DNA of 64,000 nt from Nymphaea colorata (Eukaryota > Streptophyta > Magnoliopsida > Nymphaeales > Nymphaeaceae), in assembly GCF_008831285.2 (NCBI RefSeq), contig NC_045139.1, positions 6,418,204-6,482,203 of the forward strand. Reading direction: 5' to 3'. The notes under the pieces are model-generated. The model searched no databases, had not been told where the DNA came from, and saw only the letters and a list, made by a program, of their open reading frames with translations. The position numbers were made by a program, and so were the translations under genes. Shown in pieces: positions 25,130-36,067 of the stretch. Every line of letters begins with the position of its first letter. Within the stretch, counting starts at the first letter, position 1.

Positions 25130-27070
25130 TAAGTTGATTGATTCATGTAATTGATTGATTCATGTGCAGTCAGCTCCAGCTCAGTTACCCGTCTTGAGCA
25201 TTTTGTCCGTATATTGATTGCTGCTGAGTGACAGTGAACTGCCTTTGTGTGTCTCGACTCTCGGGTGTCTTCTCCTGATCTAATTGACACAACGTATGCT
25301 GGTGGCGAATTCTGCTTGTTAATTTCATGCTTGATATAAATTTAAGCTACTCAACAAATATGCTGTCCTTTTACATTGTTTAATGGAAGAAGGAAAAAAA
25401 AGAAAGCATGCTGTTCAACTTGTGGTTTGTAACTTCTGAACTTGTTGTACATTGAAATAACTTATTTCTTCATGGCTCTTGTCCCCTTCCTTTGTTTGAA
25501 CTTCGGCCCTATGCATTGACACTCTAGAATCTGAGATGTAAGCTGAGATTTAGTAGCATAAAAGATCTCAAAACTTGAAGCCATAATGTTGATTGCCTTT
25601 GGTTAGTGTATCCTTCATATTTTGGTATGTGTTGTACTTGTACCATGCAGGTTTCCTTGAAATTGTTCACTCGGGTCTGCATAAAAATGTACATTATGCA
25701 GTTTGGTACAGGGCAATACCATAGATACAGCATCACTCAAGGCAGCGGCAGATGGTTGGGCTCACCTTGGTATCTGAAAGGGTGATCTTGTTGCTTGGCC
25801 TACCAATCTTGGACGCACGAGGGTCAATGGCTTGTTTATGCATCTTGTATTAAATGGGCATCAATGGCTCTGTACAATGGACTCATTGAAGCCTATGGAT
25901 TTGACAAATTTGTGCAGGTATCTAACAACTGATCCTGAATTGCTAACGTTCGTCTTCTTGCATTTACATTTGGCTGGTGGCTGCAAATATGTTCAAAATT
26001 ACTAGCCCAGATCCCTTAACATTCAAAAGGAGCCACCTTCAATTGTTATAAATCCTTATCCACATGCATACACCACAAAGACGGACATGTAGTTTATTTG
26101 AGTATATATGACCTGGTCGAATAAATTCACATTTTTAAGTGCCATTTGCCAGCATAATTTTTGCTTTGCATGACCTCCCACTATGTTGAGTTTAGAATTT
26201 CTACATCCTGGGCGATCTCAATTTTATGAAAGATATGATCTGACCATTCACTTGTGATTCTGATTTAGTTCATGTAGGTCGCGAAAGGTTGCAACGCTGG
26301 TAGTATTTTTCATTGCTGCAGCAACATGAGAAGCAATGTGTGGCTTCTTAACAGAAGCTGCAATTACAAATTAATTCCGTATGTTGGAAAAATTGATAGG
26401 TGGTTCAGCTCCACTAGGGAGTCATCTCATGTAGATGAGTACCTTTGGTTGGAGGGAAGAGCTTGCTACAAGCCAGTTATACAGTACTGCGGTGGCACAA
26501 AATAGGCGGTGTTTTAGTTTCAGGTTCACAGGTGCAACCCCAATGAACAGCTTGATGTAGGCTACCCATGCTTCCTGCACTGCTAATAAACAACTTGATA
26601 CTGTAGATGTTATGCTTAATGGGTGCCATTTTCTTCTAAAATGTTGGATTCATTGTAAAAATCTGTCTATCTGCCCGACAGTAATAAAGGCTATATCCAC
26701 GAGGTTATTTTGTTTCTTATGGTTTTGGAGCAAAGCAGCTTACATCAGAATTTCCGAGGATGGTCAATTATGGCAAGGGTAAGTGTTCGGATCCATGAAT
26801 TTGTTTTCTCGTTTATTATACTTGGTATTTTATTTCAGGAAATTTATTTCACGCCCATCACAAGCATCTTAAAAAGGCAGAGCTTAGAGATTATTTCTTG
26901 GAAGAGGTTTTGGGTACTTTATTTCATTGAGTTTTGAACGAAGATCTTATTTTGTGGCCATCAAACAGGGCCTTACGTTTATATGCCTGTTCAGAAATTC
27001 CACTCAGTGTCTATATTTCTGGACATTTGGCTGTGAGTTGGCAAACCTTCTCACATCTTCTTCAGCAACC
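25130..27070 (+). other. Leader block of unit 2 (copy of 13.9-16.1 kb)
   Basis: Aligns by eye with the unit 1 and unit 3 leader blocks, including the GTTTCCTTGAAATTGTTCAC stretch and the frame around KIDRWFSST. It is closer to unit 3 than to unit 1 at many sites. No intact gene. Confidence 0.7.
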
Positions 27071-27297
27071 ACGAATTCTGATCTCGACCGTGAAGAATGC
27101 GGCATCTTGGTCTTTTGCTTGCCGACTACCTTCCAAACGGCTGCAGTTATTCTCTTGGAGCTCTCCAGCAGAATCTGTTCTACCACTTCAGATGGAAGAA
27201 GAAGTACCTTTCTTCGATCTCTCTGGCGGAGAGACACTGTACAGAGTCTTTTGAGTATCGCTGATGCTCGAGCTATGGGACGCCGCTACGCTGAAGA
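27071..27297 (+). pseudogene. PPR-DYW 5' remnant of unit 2
   Basis: Matches the first 225 bp or so of the intact PPR region (16105-16329), with the motif RRYAEE at the end. It stops at GAAGA (27293-27297), where the sequence switches to material matching 20935 onward of unit 1. The equivalent of 16330-20934 is absent (about 4.6 kb), so the whole PPR body is missing. The ATGs matching 16124 and 16289 are not ATG here, while the one matching 16226 is kept. Confidence 0.85.
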
Positions 27298-29029
27298 ATG
27301 CATCTAAAGTTGCTACATGAAATTTGAAAAAAAACAAATGCGATAAATCAAAAGAGTACCAAAATCGATCGCTACGTAGTTAGTAGATCGGTTTGGATTA
27401 AAAAGGGTTTTCCCAACCTTTTGCTTGGAATAATTAGATGATTTTGTAGTTCCGGCCACTGTTTCGCGGAGGAAAAAGGAGCTAATTAAAGGCCAGCTTT
27501 TCCCTTGCTCAATTTACACAAAATATTATGGAGTGGGAACCAGGAATTGGCCTTCTACCAGTTCAGGTGATTCCACTTCGCCATTACTATCTCAGCTAAG
27601 AAAAAAGAGTACATGTACATATTCATAAAAAATGTGTCTGCTGAATCTTTTGAGTGAATAAAAAGATTATTTCATTGTCTAGCTGAGAAACGAAGCCCTC
27701 AGTTTTTCTTCATCCATCTTGAGTATTAGGCCTCGTTTTTGTGCATGAGGGTAACACCTCAGCTATGCTTCAATTTAGTCAATGGCTGGTTCTGCTATTC
27801 ACTAGACTTAGCAAAAAACGTTTATTATATATACATGTTTTTAGAAAGATAAAATATAAGAAAAAATAAAAAACAATTAGAAAACTTTAATATTACTTAA
27901 AAGTATGGAACTAAAATGGGTCAGATCCGTTACAGGCATCGTATCGTCTTTTGCTGTACCAGATCCGGTTATGAGGCCGACTTTCTGCATACATGTCCAA
28001 CTAAGCTTATAAATCACATTCACATGGTCAAAGCTTATACAAACAACTTACCACCTTCGTGATATTTTAGGGATGGTTATACGTAAATCAATTCATATCG
28101 CATATGTGATCTACAAAATTTGATCGGCTTTTTAAAAATCAGGAACTGAAGGAGATCGACTTAAAGTGAAGCTTGAATTTATATATACAAGTAACAAAAC
28201 AAAGTGAAAACCTTTTCTTTTAACTTCCTTGTTCAATTGGCAGGGTTTCACGATATTTGTGGCTAGATACGATCAAAATCACTGAAGATGGCTGAAGTTC
28301 TACTATTTTGAGCATTATAGAAAGAAATATCTATGACTGGAAATGGACAATGGTAGTGGCTTGGAATTGTACGGATGCTGTTTGAATTGTTGAATGGTGG
28401 AGCCACAAGTGACGCCACCTTTGTCGGCTCCCAATTGCTGAGAAAGGATGATCTAAAATCGTGGAAAAATTTTTCGTTTCCAAAATTTAACTCCCGCCCC
28501 TGCTGAAAAGGCCAGAGACTCCCCCTCCCCTCTCGAAAACTCTTTCCACTGGATTCGTGTTGAGTCGATCAACCAAGTTATGGAAAATCGGAATTAAAAT
28601 CAATTTGGCGAGAAGCCGATTCAGCTTCATATTCAGCTGGATTGGCCATAAATCAGCTAAAAGTATTATTGTACATATCTTTCTAAAGAGAACACACCAA
28701 AATAATCACAATAGGAAAGCTGACAAATTTTAAAAAATATTAAAATCATGGAGAAAGACGCATGGCAACTTGAATGGGCCGATGAATTCAATCAAAGTCG
28801 AATGCTGATCAAGTTTTACAACATTGGATACACACATACTCCAGTTCCCAAATTTTGGAACTTATTAATGATAAATGAACACCGACGCCTTCCCCCACCC
28901 CACAACACATGGAACACTGTTATGCAATTTTATGAGCTGTTGTTTTCACTCACGTCCTCATTTTTTCTTCCTATCGTTGTAATCTACCAAACTTTGTCAT
29001 AACAGATTTTCTTTTTATGTAGCTTTAAT
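27298..29029. other. BURP2 upstream region
   Basis: Matches 20935-22620 of unit 1, including the frame around MEQGTWQLEWADDFNQS (here from 28748). That frame recurs in units 1 and 4 but is short, has no recognisable domain and loses its end. From about 28907 the sequence departs from unit 1 and enters an insertion holding an LTR remnant and a minisatellite. No gene seen. Confidence 0.6.
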
Positions 29030-29473
29030 TGTAAGATCATTTAGTGGGCCGGCATATGTGTATGAGGAATTTCAGACATTATGGTTGTCTTAAAATAAAT
29101 ATCCACTTAAGTGATTGCATTTTGAGATATTACGTCATTTTAGATGGTATGTGGTAATTTTGAAATGTATAGATACCAGCACGCAATTACGGACTCTTTG
29201 ATGGGATAAATCTGTAATTGTCCTCATTATATAATAGTAGTGGTCCCTGAGGTCGTGCGATGGTTGCCTGAAACATTGGTTTCTAGGGTTTTCCTCTTCC
29301 CCATCTGAGAGAGACCTCAAGCGCGCCGCACGTACCCTGGAAGACCCTGCTGCGATCTTTCCGTGCACCAGATCAGATGGATTCAGGTACACTTCCGCTT
29401 TAAGTTTAAGGTTTTGTTTAATTCAATTATTTAGCATGAGCATGATCCTATTTAGGGTATATACGTTTGGTGG
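29030..29473 (+). repeat. Incomplete solo LTR, same family as the unit 4 Copia element
   Basis: Starts TGTAAGATCATTTAGTGG and matches the reverse complement of the LTRs at 49415-49890 and 54876-55351 for most of their length, then fades near 29470. It is more diverged than those two LTRs are from each other, so it is older. A fossil with no internal region. Confidence 0.8.
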
Positions 29474-29482
29474 TTGAAAAAA

Positions 29483-29872
29483 GAATCGCTTCCTTCTTTA
29501 AACGTGAATGTAGGTTGTGAATGCCCAACCACTTGTTGCCTATTGATTTGTGTGGTTGCTCTCTCATTATCTTCTCATTTTAATACGGACAATGGATATG
29601 CGTCAGATTCTAAAAAAAGAATCACTTCCCTCTTTAAACGTGAATGTAGGTCGCCGAACCACTTGTAGCCTACTGATTTGTTTGGTTGCTCTCTCATTAT
29701 CTTCTCACTTTAATGCGGAAATGGACATGCGTCAGATTCTAAGAAGAAAGAATCGCTACAATCTTTAAACGTGAATGTAGGTTGTGAATGCCGAACCACT
29801 TGTTGCCTACTGATTTGTATGGTTGCTTTCCCATGATCTTCTCACTTTAATATGGACAATGGACATGCATTG
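29483..29872 (+). repeat. Minisatellite, about 130-bp unit, nearly three copies
   Basis: Copies begin at about 29483, 29619 and 29750, each with GAATCGCT or GAATCACT, TTTAAACGTGAATGTAGGT, AACCACTTGT, TGATTTGT and ATCTTCTCA. They differ by small indels. The array lies between the LTR remnant and the BURP2 promoter and is not seen in the other units. Confidence 0.9.
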
Positions 29873-29941
29873 ATGAAACTTACACTACTGAGTAGTGTGA
29901 CACAGTGGCGGCTAACAGCGGCCGGTGACTAATGAATGGCC

Positions 29942-30083
29942 TATAAGTTGAGCAGCCATCAGTCGAGAAGGATCAGAGACGACTCTCCTCTCATCCAGTA
30001 TCCATACCCTTCACAATGGCATGATAGCCGAGAAGGATCAGAGAAGACTCTCCTCTCATCCAGTGCTATACATACCCTTCACA
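29942..30083 (+). promoter_or_regulatory. BURP2 promoter and 5' UTR with a tandem duplication
   Basis: A TATAAG box lies at 29942-29947. A 65-bp block starting GAGAAGGATCAGAG at 29965 is repeated from 30030. The duplication brings an upstream ATG at 30016 (ATG GCA TGA, a two-codon upstream frame) before the true ATG at 30084. Units 1, 3 and 4 have a single copy. Confidence 0.8.
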
Positions 30084-30232
30084 ATGGCATCGACTTTTTG
30101 CTTCTTCCTCTTTATTTTTCTGGTCAATAGATTTCCTGCCATCTTAATTTTGGTTTTCGAAAGAAACCATTTCTTCTAGCTAGCTAGATGACGTGCTAGA
30201 CTCTTCCTTCAATCGGCTGGCAGCTGGCTAAG

Positions 30233-30273
<41 letters not shown>

Positions 30274-31645
30274 TGTTGTGTTGGTGTGCGTGTCTTTTTT
30301 CTGTTCTTTTGTCCTTAAGGGTGATTGGTTCATGAATTAAAGATGCACCTGAGCTTCACAAATTGGTGTCGGTGTACTTTATGTTTCAACTAAACCATCT
30401 AAGTTTATGCCAAAATATAAATATCCAAACGAATAAGCATCGAAGTGCATATTATTGCATTGCTACTAAAATTTCGGTGTATTTTCTGGTGTGTTCTTAA
30501 CTGATGATGAACTGCCTGCACTCGACGTCCTTGACGATTAGCACTGATATATCTTAAATTTGTAGCTTGTAGGTGCGACCAGCAGCAGCGAGATGACTCC
30601 AGCGGACTACTGGAAGAAAATGCTGCCCAAAACTCCCATCCCCAAGTCTCTCCACGCCTTCTTGCCGACCACGGGTGATTCTATTAAGTACTTTCTAGTT
30701 TTTTTGGTTTCCTAAATACAGCCTTATTAAATCATATTACATGTAATAGTTGTTCGTTTCAATTTGTTCATACCTTTTTTGATGGATGTCATATGTCGTT
30801 CAGGCGCCGGTTATCCTTCCCAAAAGAAGCCTGATGCACTTTCCCTGCTCGACAGTAAAAGCTTTTTTTGGCAAAGTTACAAATACGGGACAACACCGGA
30901 CCAGGTAAAGAAAGAGCATGACACTGGTTTCCTCTTCTTGAAAGAGAACTTGAAGCCAGGCAGTAAGACAAAGAAGCTGGACTTGGAGAAGAAGGAGCAA
31001 GAGACTGCGAGGGGCTGGCCGACGTTGCTGCCTCGCCAGGAGGCAAACACCTTTCCTTTCTCAACTTCCAAGCTCAGAGACATCCTCCAACGCTTTTCCA
31101 TGGATCCCAACTCTGCTGACGCGCTGACCGTGAGGCACACGCTTGAAGACTGCAAGAGGGAAGCCAATGAAGGGGAGACCAGCTATTGCGTTACATCCTT
31201 AGAATCCATGGTCGACTTCGTTGTGTCCCAGCTGAAGACGAATGATGTTCAGTTGCTAACCTACTCGTTCTTGAACAAGGAAGAAAGAGAGACCAAGAGC
31301 AGAGTGTACACAGTTCAGCCCGGTGTGATCGAATTGGCCGCACAAACCACAGTGGCGTGTCACGTCCAGTCGTACCCATATGCAGTGTTCTACTGCCACA
31401 CGGTTCCGAAAACCAAAACTTACATTGTTCCATTGGTTGCTGAAGAAGATAGCACCAGAGTGAGGGCAGGGGCTGTGTGCCACACTGACACATCTTCATG
31501 GAACAAGAACCATGCCGCTATGCTGGCACTAGGAATCAAGCCGGGAACTCCTCTTTGTCACTTCCTTTCTCATGGTCACGTTGTGTTTGTTCCCAACTCT
31601 GCTCTTAACATGTCCGCAGTACGCCGGTCCGCTAGTATGGCCTAG
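30084..31645 (+). CDS. BURP-domain protein 2
   Basis: Exons 30084-30122, 30566-30674 and 30804-31645 give 329 aa, the same length and phases as BURP1 and nearly the same sequence. Signal peptide MASTFCFFLFIFL, conserved segment YWKKMLPKTPIP, and a BURP domain with all four CH pairs in the same spacing. It ends NMSAVRRSASMA, sharing with BURP1 the frame-shifted C-terminal tail. A poly(A) signal AATAAA lies at 31797-31802. BURP1 and BURP2 are the closest pair in the array, so this duplication is recent or the pair has undergone gene conversion. Expected to be secreted. An upstream AUG in its duplicated leader may lower translation (inference). Confidence 0.93.
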
Positions 31646-32549
31646 CTTTATCAGTGCCTGGCATATGTGTGGTATAAGCGTTCTCAGTATGTGTAGGCAA
31701 CGATGGTGCCAGTGTATGGTTGTACTGCTGCTTGTTTGCCGCGCTCTTTGTTCGTGTAATCATAATCAGGTATATGTCTTTTGTGCAAGCAATGTGAATA
31801 AATATGGTGTTGTTTGTGTTGTATGTTCGCATGCATGGATCCAATTCTTGGAAATGCAGAACTTTTTGGATGACTTAACTGAATCTTCCGGGCATGATGA
31901 AAGCATCATCTTTTGAATAGTCAATAATTGACTAGAAAATTTGTGTTTTAGTTTAATAAAAAAAAGTAGGCTAATTTTCTGATATGTATAATTAGATTCA
32001 GATAGCTGGAGAGAGAGAGGGCAAGCCTATTAGGACCGAAGCTGGTTATGTACCATGTCTGTGTATGTAATTTTATGTCATTTTAAGTATGACAAAAAAA
32101 GTTTATAAGTAATATAACAAGAAACTTTTTATAGGGATAAAAATAAAAATTACAGAAAAGAAGATTTTTCAATTCAATAAAGGTAAAATTCGTCAACCCA
32201 TATATACATATTGTTATGACCAACATACCTCTTTAAGTAGTAAAAAAGCATTTTCATTTTTTTGTCCCTTTTATAGCGTTATCTCATAAATATTTTATTA
32301 TTTCATAAACATTATTTTGTGTTATTTCATACATCCCTTATTATCTCATATATATTTTATTATCTCATAAACATTATCTCATACCTGTGTGTCGCGTTAT
32401 CTCATAAATTTTTTGTTATCTCATAAGTATTATCTCATACATTTTTATATTCATTATCTCATAAACATGATCTTATACTTATTAATTATTTCATATAGAA
32501 TTGTTATCTCTTTGAACTGAACATGATGAAAGTAATTGTTCATAAAAGT
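31646..32549. other. Unit 2 tail and AT-rich spacer
   Basis: BURP2 3' UTR and a tail matching 24298-24680, then very AT-rich sequence from about 32090 including the TTATCTCATAAA repeat field. No gene seen. Confidence 0.65.
32270..32512 (+). repeat. Degenerate short repeat field around TTATCTCATAAA
   Basis: TTATCTCATA or TTATTTCATA recurs about a dozen times at irregular spacing of roughly 15-30 bp, often followed by A, AC or TTT. No coding content. Confidence 0.8.
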
Positions 32550-32799
32550 AATTGTTCATATCTAATGGCATGATTTGACATAATAGTTACAACCACCATG
32601 GCTTCAACAACCCCATTGAGGCAAGTCAAACTGAAGCCATTTAATGAGGAACAGTGGCAAAGGAAGGGAGGTCACATAGTTTTGAACCCCATTAAAATTT
32701 TGAAACTACAATTTGACTGTTGCAATGAAAAATGTCTATCTCGGCCCTTGCATTGCCCTCTCCGTGACTGGATTAGATGTGTTGAGCCGATATACTAGC

Positions 32800-32840
<41 letters not shown>

Positions 32841-33620
32841 CCGATAAAATGGAAATATATAATAAAATTTGGGGACAAGAGGTCCCCTAAATATAAAAAC
32901 AATCAGCAAAGAGAGAGAGAGAGAGGGAGAGAGACCTGAGGTGCAAGGATTTATACGGATTTGAGGATTGCAAATTTGTTTGTTTAAGTATTTTTCTAGT
33001 GAACCATGAGAGTTCTTAATATGTTAAAAATTAAGGATCAGATCAATGGGTATCTAGAATTCCAAAATATTGTGGTTTCTGATCTGAAGCTAACAAACGT
33101 CATTTAAGTGTGGCATCCGGCGTTCCCCTGAACATAAGATCACTGTGATCGTGTCAACCCCTCTTGGAAAGAAATCTCCACTCGTCGAATCCGTTTATGG
33201 ACGTTGAGCAATAAAAGGAAGTTGTAGTTAAGGATAAGTCCAAGCAAATCGCACATGGAGATAGAAACAAATCTAAGGATGGAAATAAATCTTGTAATTT
33301 CTATAAATTATGTAAACAGGATTTAGCTACAAAAAAAAGGTGAAAGAAAGAAGCGCAACAATTTCCTACATAGTGGAACCTCGTTTCTCTTTGGATGAAA
33401 AAAAAAAGGAGTTGATAGAAAGTGGAGGTAGGCACGTCAGCCGAACCACTATAACCCATTTGTGTGTGCTTCTCCTTTTCTGAACCATCTCAATTTTATA
33501 ACCAAGAATTTTACCTGCTTTTAGCCAACGCTTTGTTTTTGGTATCTTTTTTCTCTTGAGCAAAAGAATGCAATGAAGAGTTGTGCATTAAGGTTCGGTA
33601 TAAATATTGCACCCCTACCA
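32550..33620 (+). pseudogene. Remnant of a further BURP unit (upstream region and intron 1 only)
   Basis: 32555-32610 matches 41285-41335, upstream of BURP3. 32870-33620 matches 42970-43360, which is BURP3 intron 1: GAGAGACCTGAG, GTGTGGCATCCGGCGT and TATAAATATTGCAC in the same order. No exon 1, 2 or 3 is present. GA tracts at 32804-32840 and 32911-32932 fit the intron origin. Confidence 0.75.
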
Positions 33621-33639
33621 ATATTTCATCGTCTTTTCC

Positions 33640-36067
33640 ATGTTCGTAAGTGGGTTTAGTTGGTTGGGTTTACTATTCATCAAACAAGTTGTGGGCGAGA
33701 AAGAACTTATAATCCTTATCATCGTAATTGATTGATTCATGTAAAGTCACCTCCAGTTCAGTTACCCGTCATGAGCATTTTGTTCGTATATTGATTGCTG
33801 CTGAGTGACAGGGAACTGCCCTTGTGCGTCTCGGGTGTCTTTTCCTTGATCTAATTGACCCAAAGTATGCTAGTGGCGAATTCTGCTTGTTAGTTTTATT
33901 TTTGATATAAATTTAAGCTACTCAACAAATATGCTGTCCTTTTACATTGCTTAATAAAAGAAGAAAAAAAAAACATGCTGTACAACTTGTGGTTTGTAAC
34001 TTCTGAACTATACATTGAAATAATTTATTTCTTCATGGTTCCCGGTTCCTTCCTTTGTTTGAACTTGGGCCCTATGCATTAACACTCTAGAATCTGAGAC
34101 TTGAGCTGAGATTTAGTAGCATGAAAAATGTCAAAGCTTGAGGCCATAATGTCGATTGCCTTTGGTCAGTGTATCCTTCATATTTTGGTATGTGTTGTAC
34201 TTGTACCATGCAGGCTTCCTTGAAATTGTTCACTCGGATCTGCATAACAATGTCCACTATGCAGTTTGGTACAGGGGAAGCAACAGCAACTGCAAGACCA
34301 TAGATACAGCATCACTCAAGGCTGCGGCAGATGGTTGGGGCTCACCTTGGTATCTGAAAGGGTGATCTTGTTGCTATGGCTACCAATCTTGGACGCACGA
34401 GGGTCAATGGCTTGTTTATGCATCTTGTATTAAATGGGCATCAATGGCTCTGTACAATGGACTCACTTTAAGCCTATGGATTTACCAAATTTGTGCAGGT
34501 ATCTAACAACTGATCCTGAATTGCTAACGTTCGTCTTCTTGCATTTACATTTGGCTGGTGGCTGCAAATATTTTCAAGATTACTAGCCCAAAACCCTTCA
34601 CATTCAAAAGGAGCCACCTTCAATTGTTATAAATCCATATCCACATGCATGCACCACAAAGACCGACATGCAGTTTATTTGTGTATATATGACCTGGTCG
34701 AATAAATTCACATTTTTAAGTGCCATTTGCCAGTATAGTTTTTGCTTTGCATGACCTCCCACTATGTTGAGTTTAGAATTTCTACATCCTGGGCGATCTC
34801 AATTTTATGAAAGATATGATCTGACCATTCACTTGTGATTCTGATTTAGTTCATGTAGGTCGCGAAAGGTTGCAATGCTGGTAGTATTTTTCATTGCTGC
34901 AGCAACATGAGAAACAATGTGTGGCATCTTAACAGAAGCTGCAATTACAAATTAATTCCGTGTGTTGGAAAAATTGATAGGTGGTTCAGCTCCACTAGGG
35001 AGGCATCTCATGTAGATGAGTACCTCTTGAAGGGAAGAGCTGGCTACAAACCAGTTATACAGTACCGCGGTGGCACGAAAGTAGTTGGTGTTTTAGTTTC
35101 AGGTTCACTGTTGCCCCAATAAACAGCTTATTGTAGGCTATCCATGCTTTCTGCACAAGTAATAAACAACTTGACACTGTTGATGTTATGCTTAAGGAGT
35201 GCCATTTTCTTCTAAAATGTTGGTTTTACAGTTTCTAAAACTCTGTTTATCTGACCGATAGCCACCAGGTTATTGTGTTTCTTATGGTTTTGGAGCAAAG
35301 CAGCTTTCATCTGAACGTCTGAGGATGGTCAATTATGTTAATGGTAAGGGTTCGGATCCATGAATTCTTTTCTTTTCAGGAAATTTATTTCATGCCCATC
35401 CCATGCATGTTAAAAAGGAAGAGGTTGGAGATTATTTCTTTGAAGAGGTTTTGGGTACTTTATTTCATGGAGATTTGAACTAAGATTTTATTTTGTGGCC
35501 ATCTGGAAGGAATGGGAAGGATTAAGCAATCCCTCCTTTGTTTGGTTGGCTAATTAGAAAGGATGGAAAGGGAGGGAAAGAGACAAAGTATGTTTGGTTG
35601 CGAGGGGAGGGAAAGGAAAGGATAGATTAGTGTAAATCCAATCCCTCCCAAATCGGAGGGATTGGGAGGGAAAGAAAAGGAAAGGAAGATGAAAAGTTTT
35701 TTTTGCCCATAATACCCATGAGGACCCACGTTTAAAAGAAAAACGGAAGAAGATTTTAGTCTTTTCTTTTCTTTCCTTTCTATCCAAACAAGTTTTTTAA
35801 TCACCTATTTCCTTTTCTTTCCATTTCATTCTTTTCCCTTCCTTTCCTCTTCCCTTCCCTTTCCTTTCCTTTCCTTCCCTTTCCTTTTTATCCAAACAAG
35901 TTTTTTAATCACCTATTTCCTTTTCTTTCCATTTCATTCTTTTCCCTTCCTTTCCTCTTCCCTTCCCTTTCCTTTCCCTTCCTTTCCCTCCCTTCCTTTC
36001 CCTCCCTTTCCCTCCAACCAAACTGGGCGTAAGAGTTGACAACCCTTCTCACATCTTCTTCAGCAAC
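33640..36067 (+). other. Leader block of unit 3
   Basis: Copy of 13.74-16.1 kb of unit 1, closer to 25.1-27.0 kb of unit 2. It includes the small frame starting 34907 (KLIPCVGKIDRWFSSTRE). It is interrupted by the purine/pyrimidine foldback at about 35505-36025. No gene recognised. Confidence 0.65.
35505..36025. repeat. Polypurine-polypyrimidine foldback insertion
   Basis: About 170 bp rich in GGGAGGGAAAGG on the left and about 260 bp rich in TTTCCCTTCC on the right can pair with each other around a mixed centre. The right arm holds two tandem copies (about 35777-35880 and 35887-35985) starting TATCCAAACAAG. Left GTTTGGTTGG and right CCAACCAAAC form end-like inverted motifs. It replaces a stretch of about 100 bp present in units 1 and 2, so it is an insertion with local loss. 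A MITE origin is likely. Confidence 0.75.

Noticed and set aside
28748-29002. A conserved small gene from MEKDAWQLEWADEFNQS
   Set aside because: The frame recurs upstream of BURP1 and BURP4 and, partly, BURP3, but its end is different in each copy and no start or splice structure is kept. It is shared promoter-region sequence.
29483-29872. CRISPR-like array
   Set aside because: The repeated unit is about 130 bp with no short repeat-spacer pattern, and the genome is eukaryotic. It is a minisatellite.
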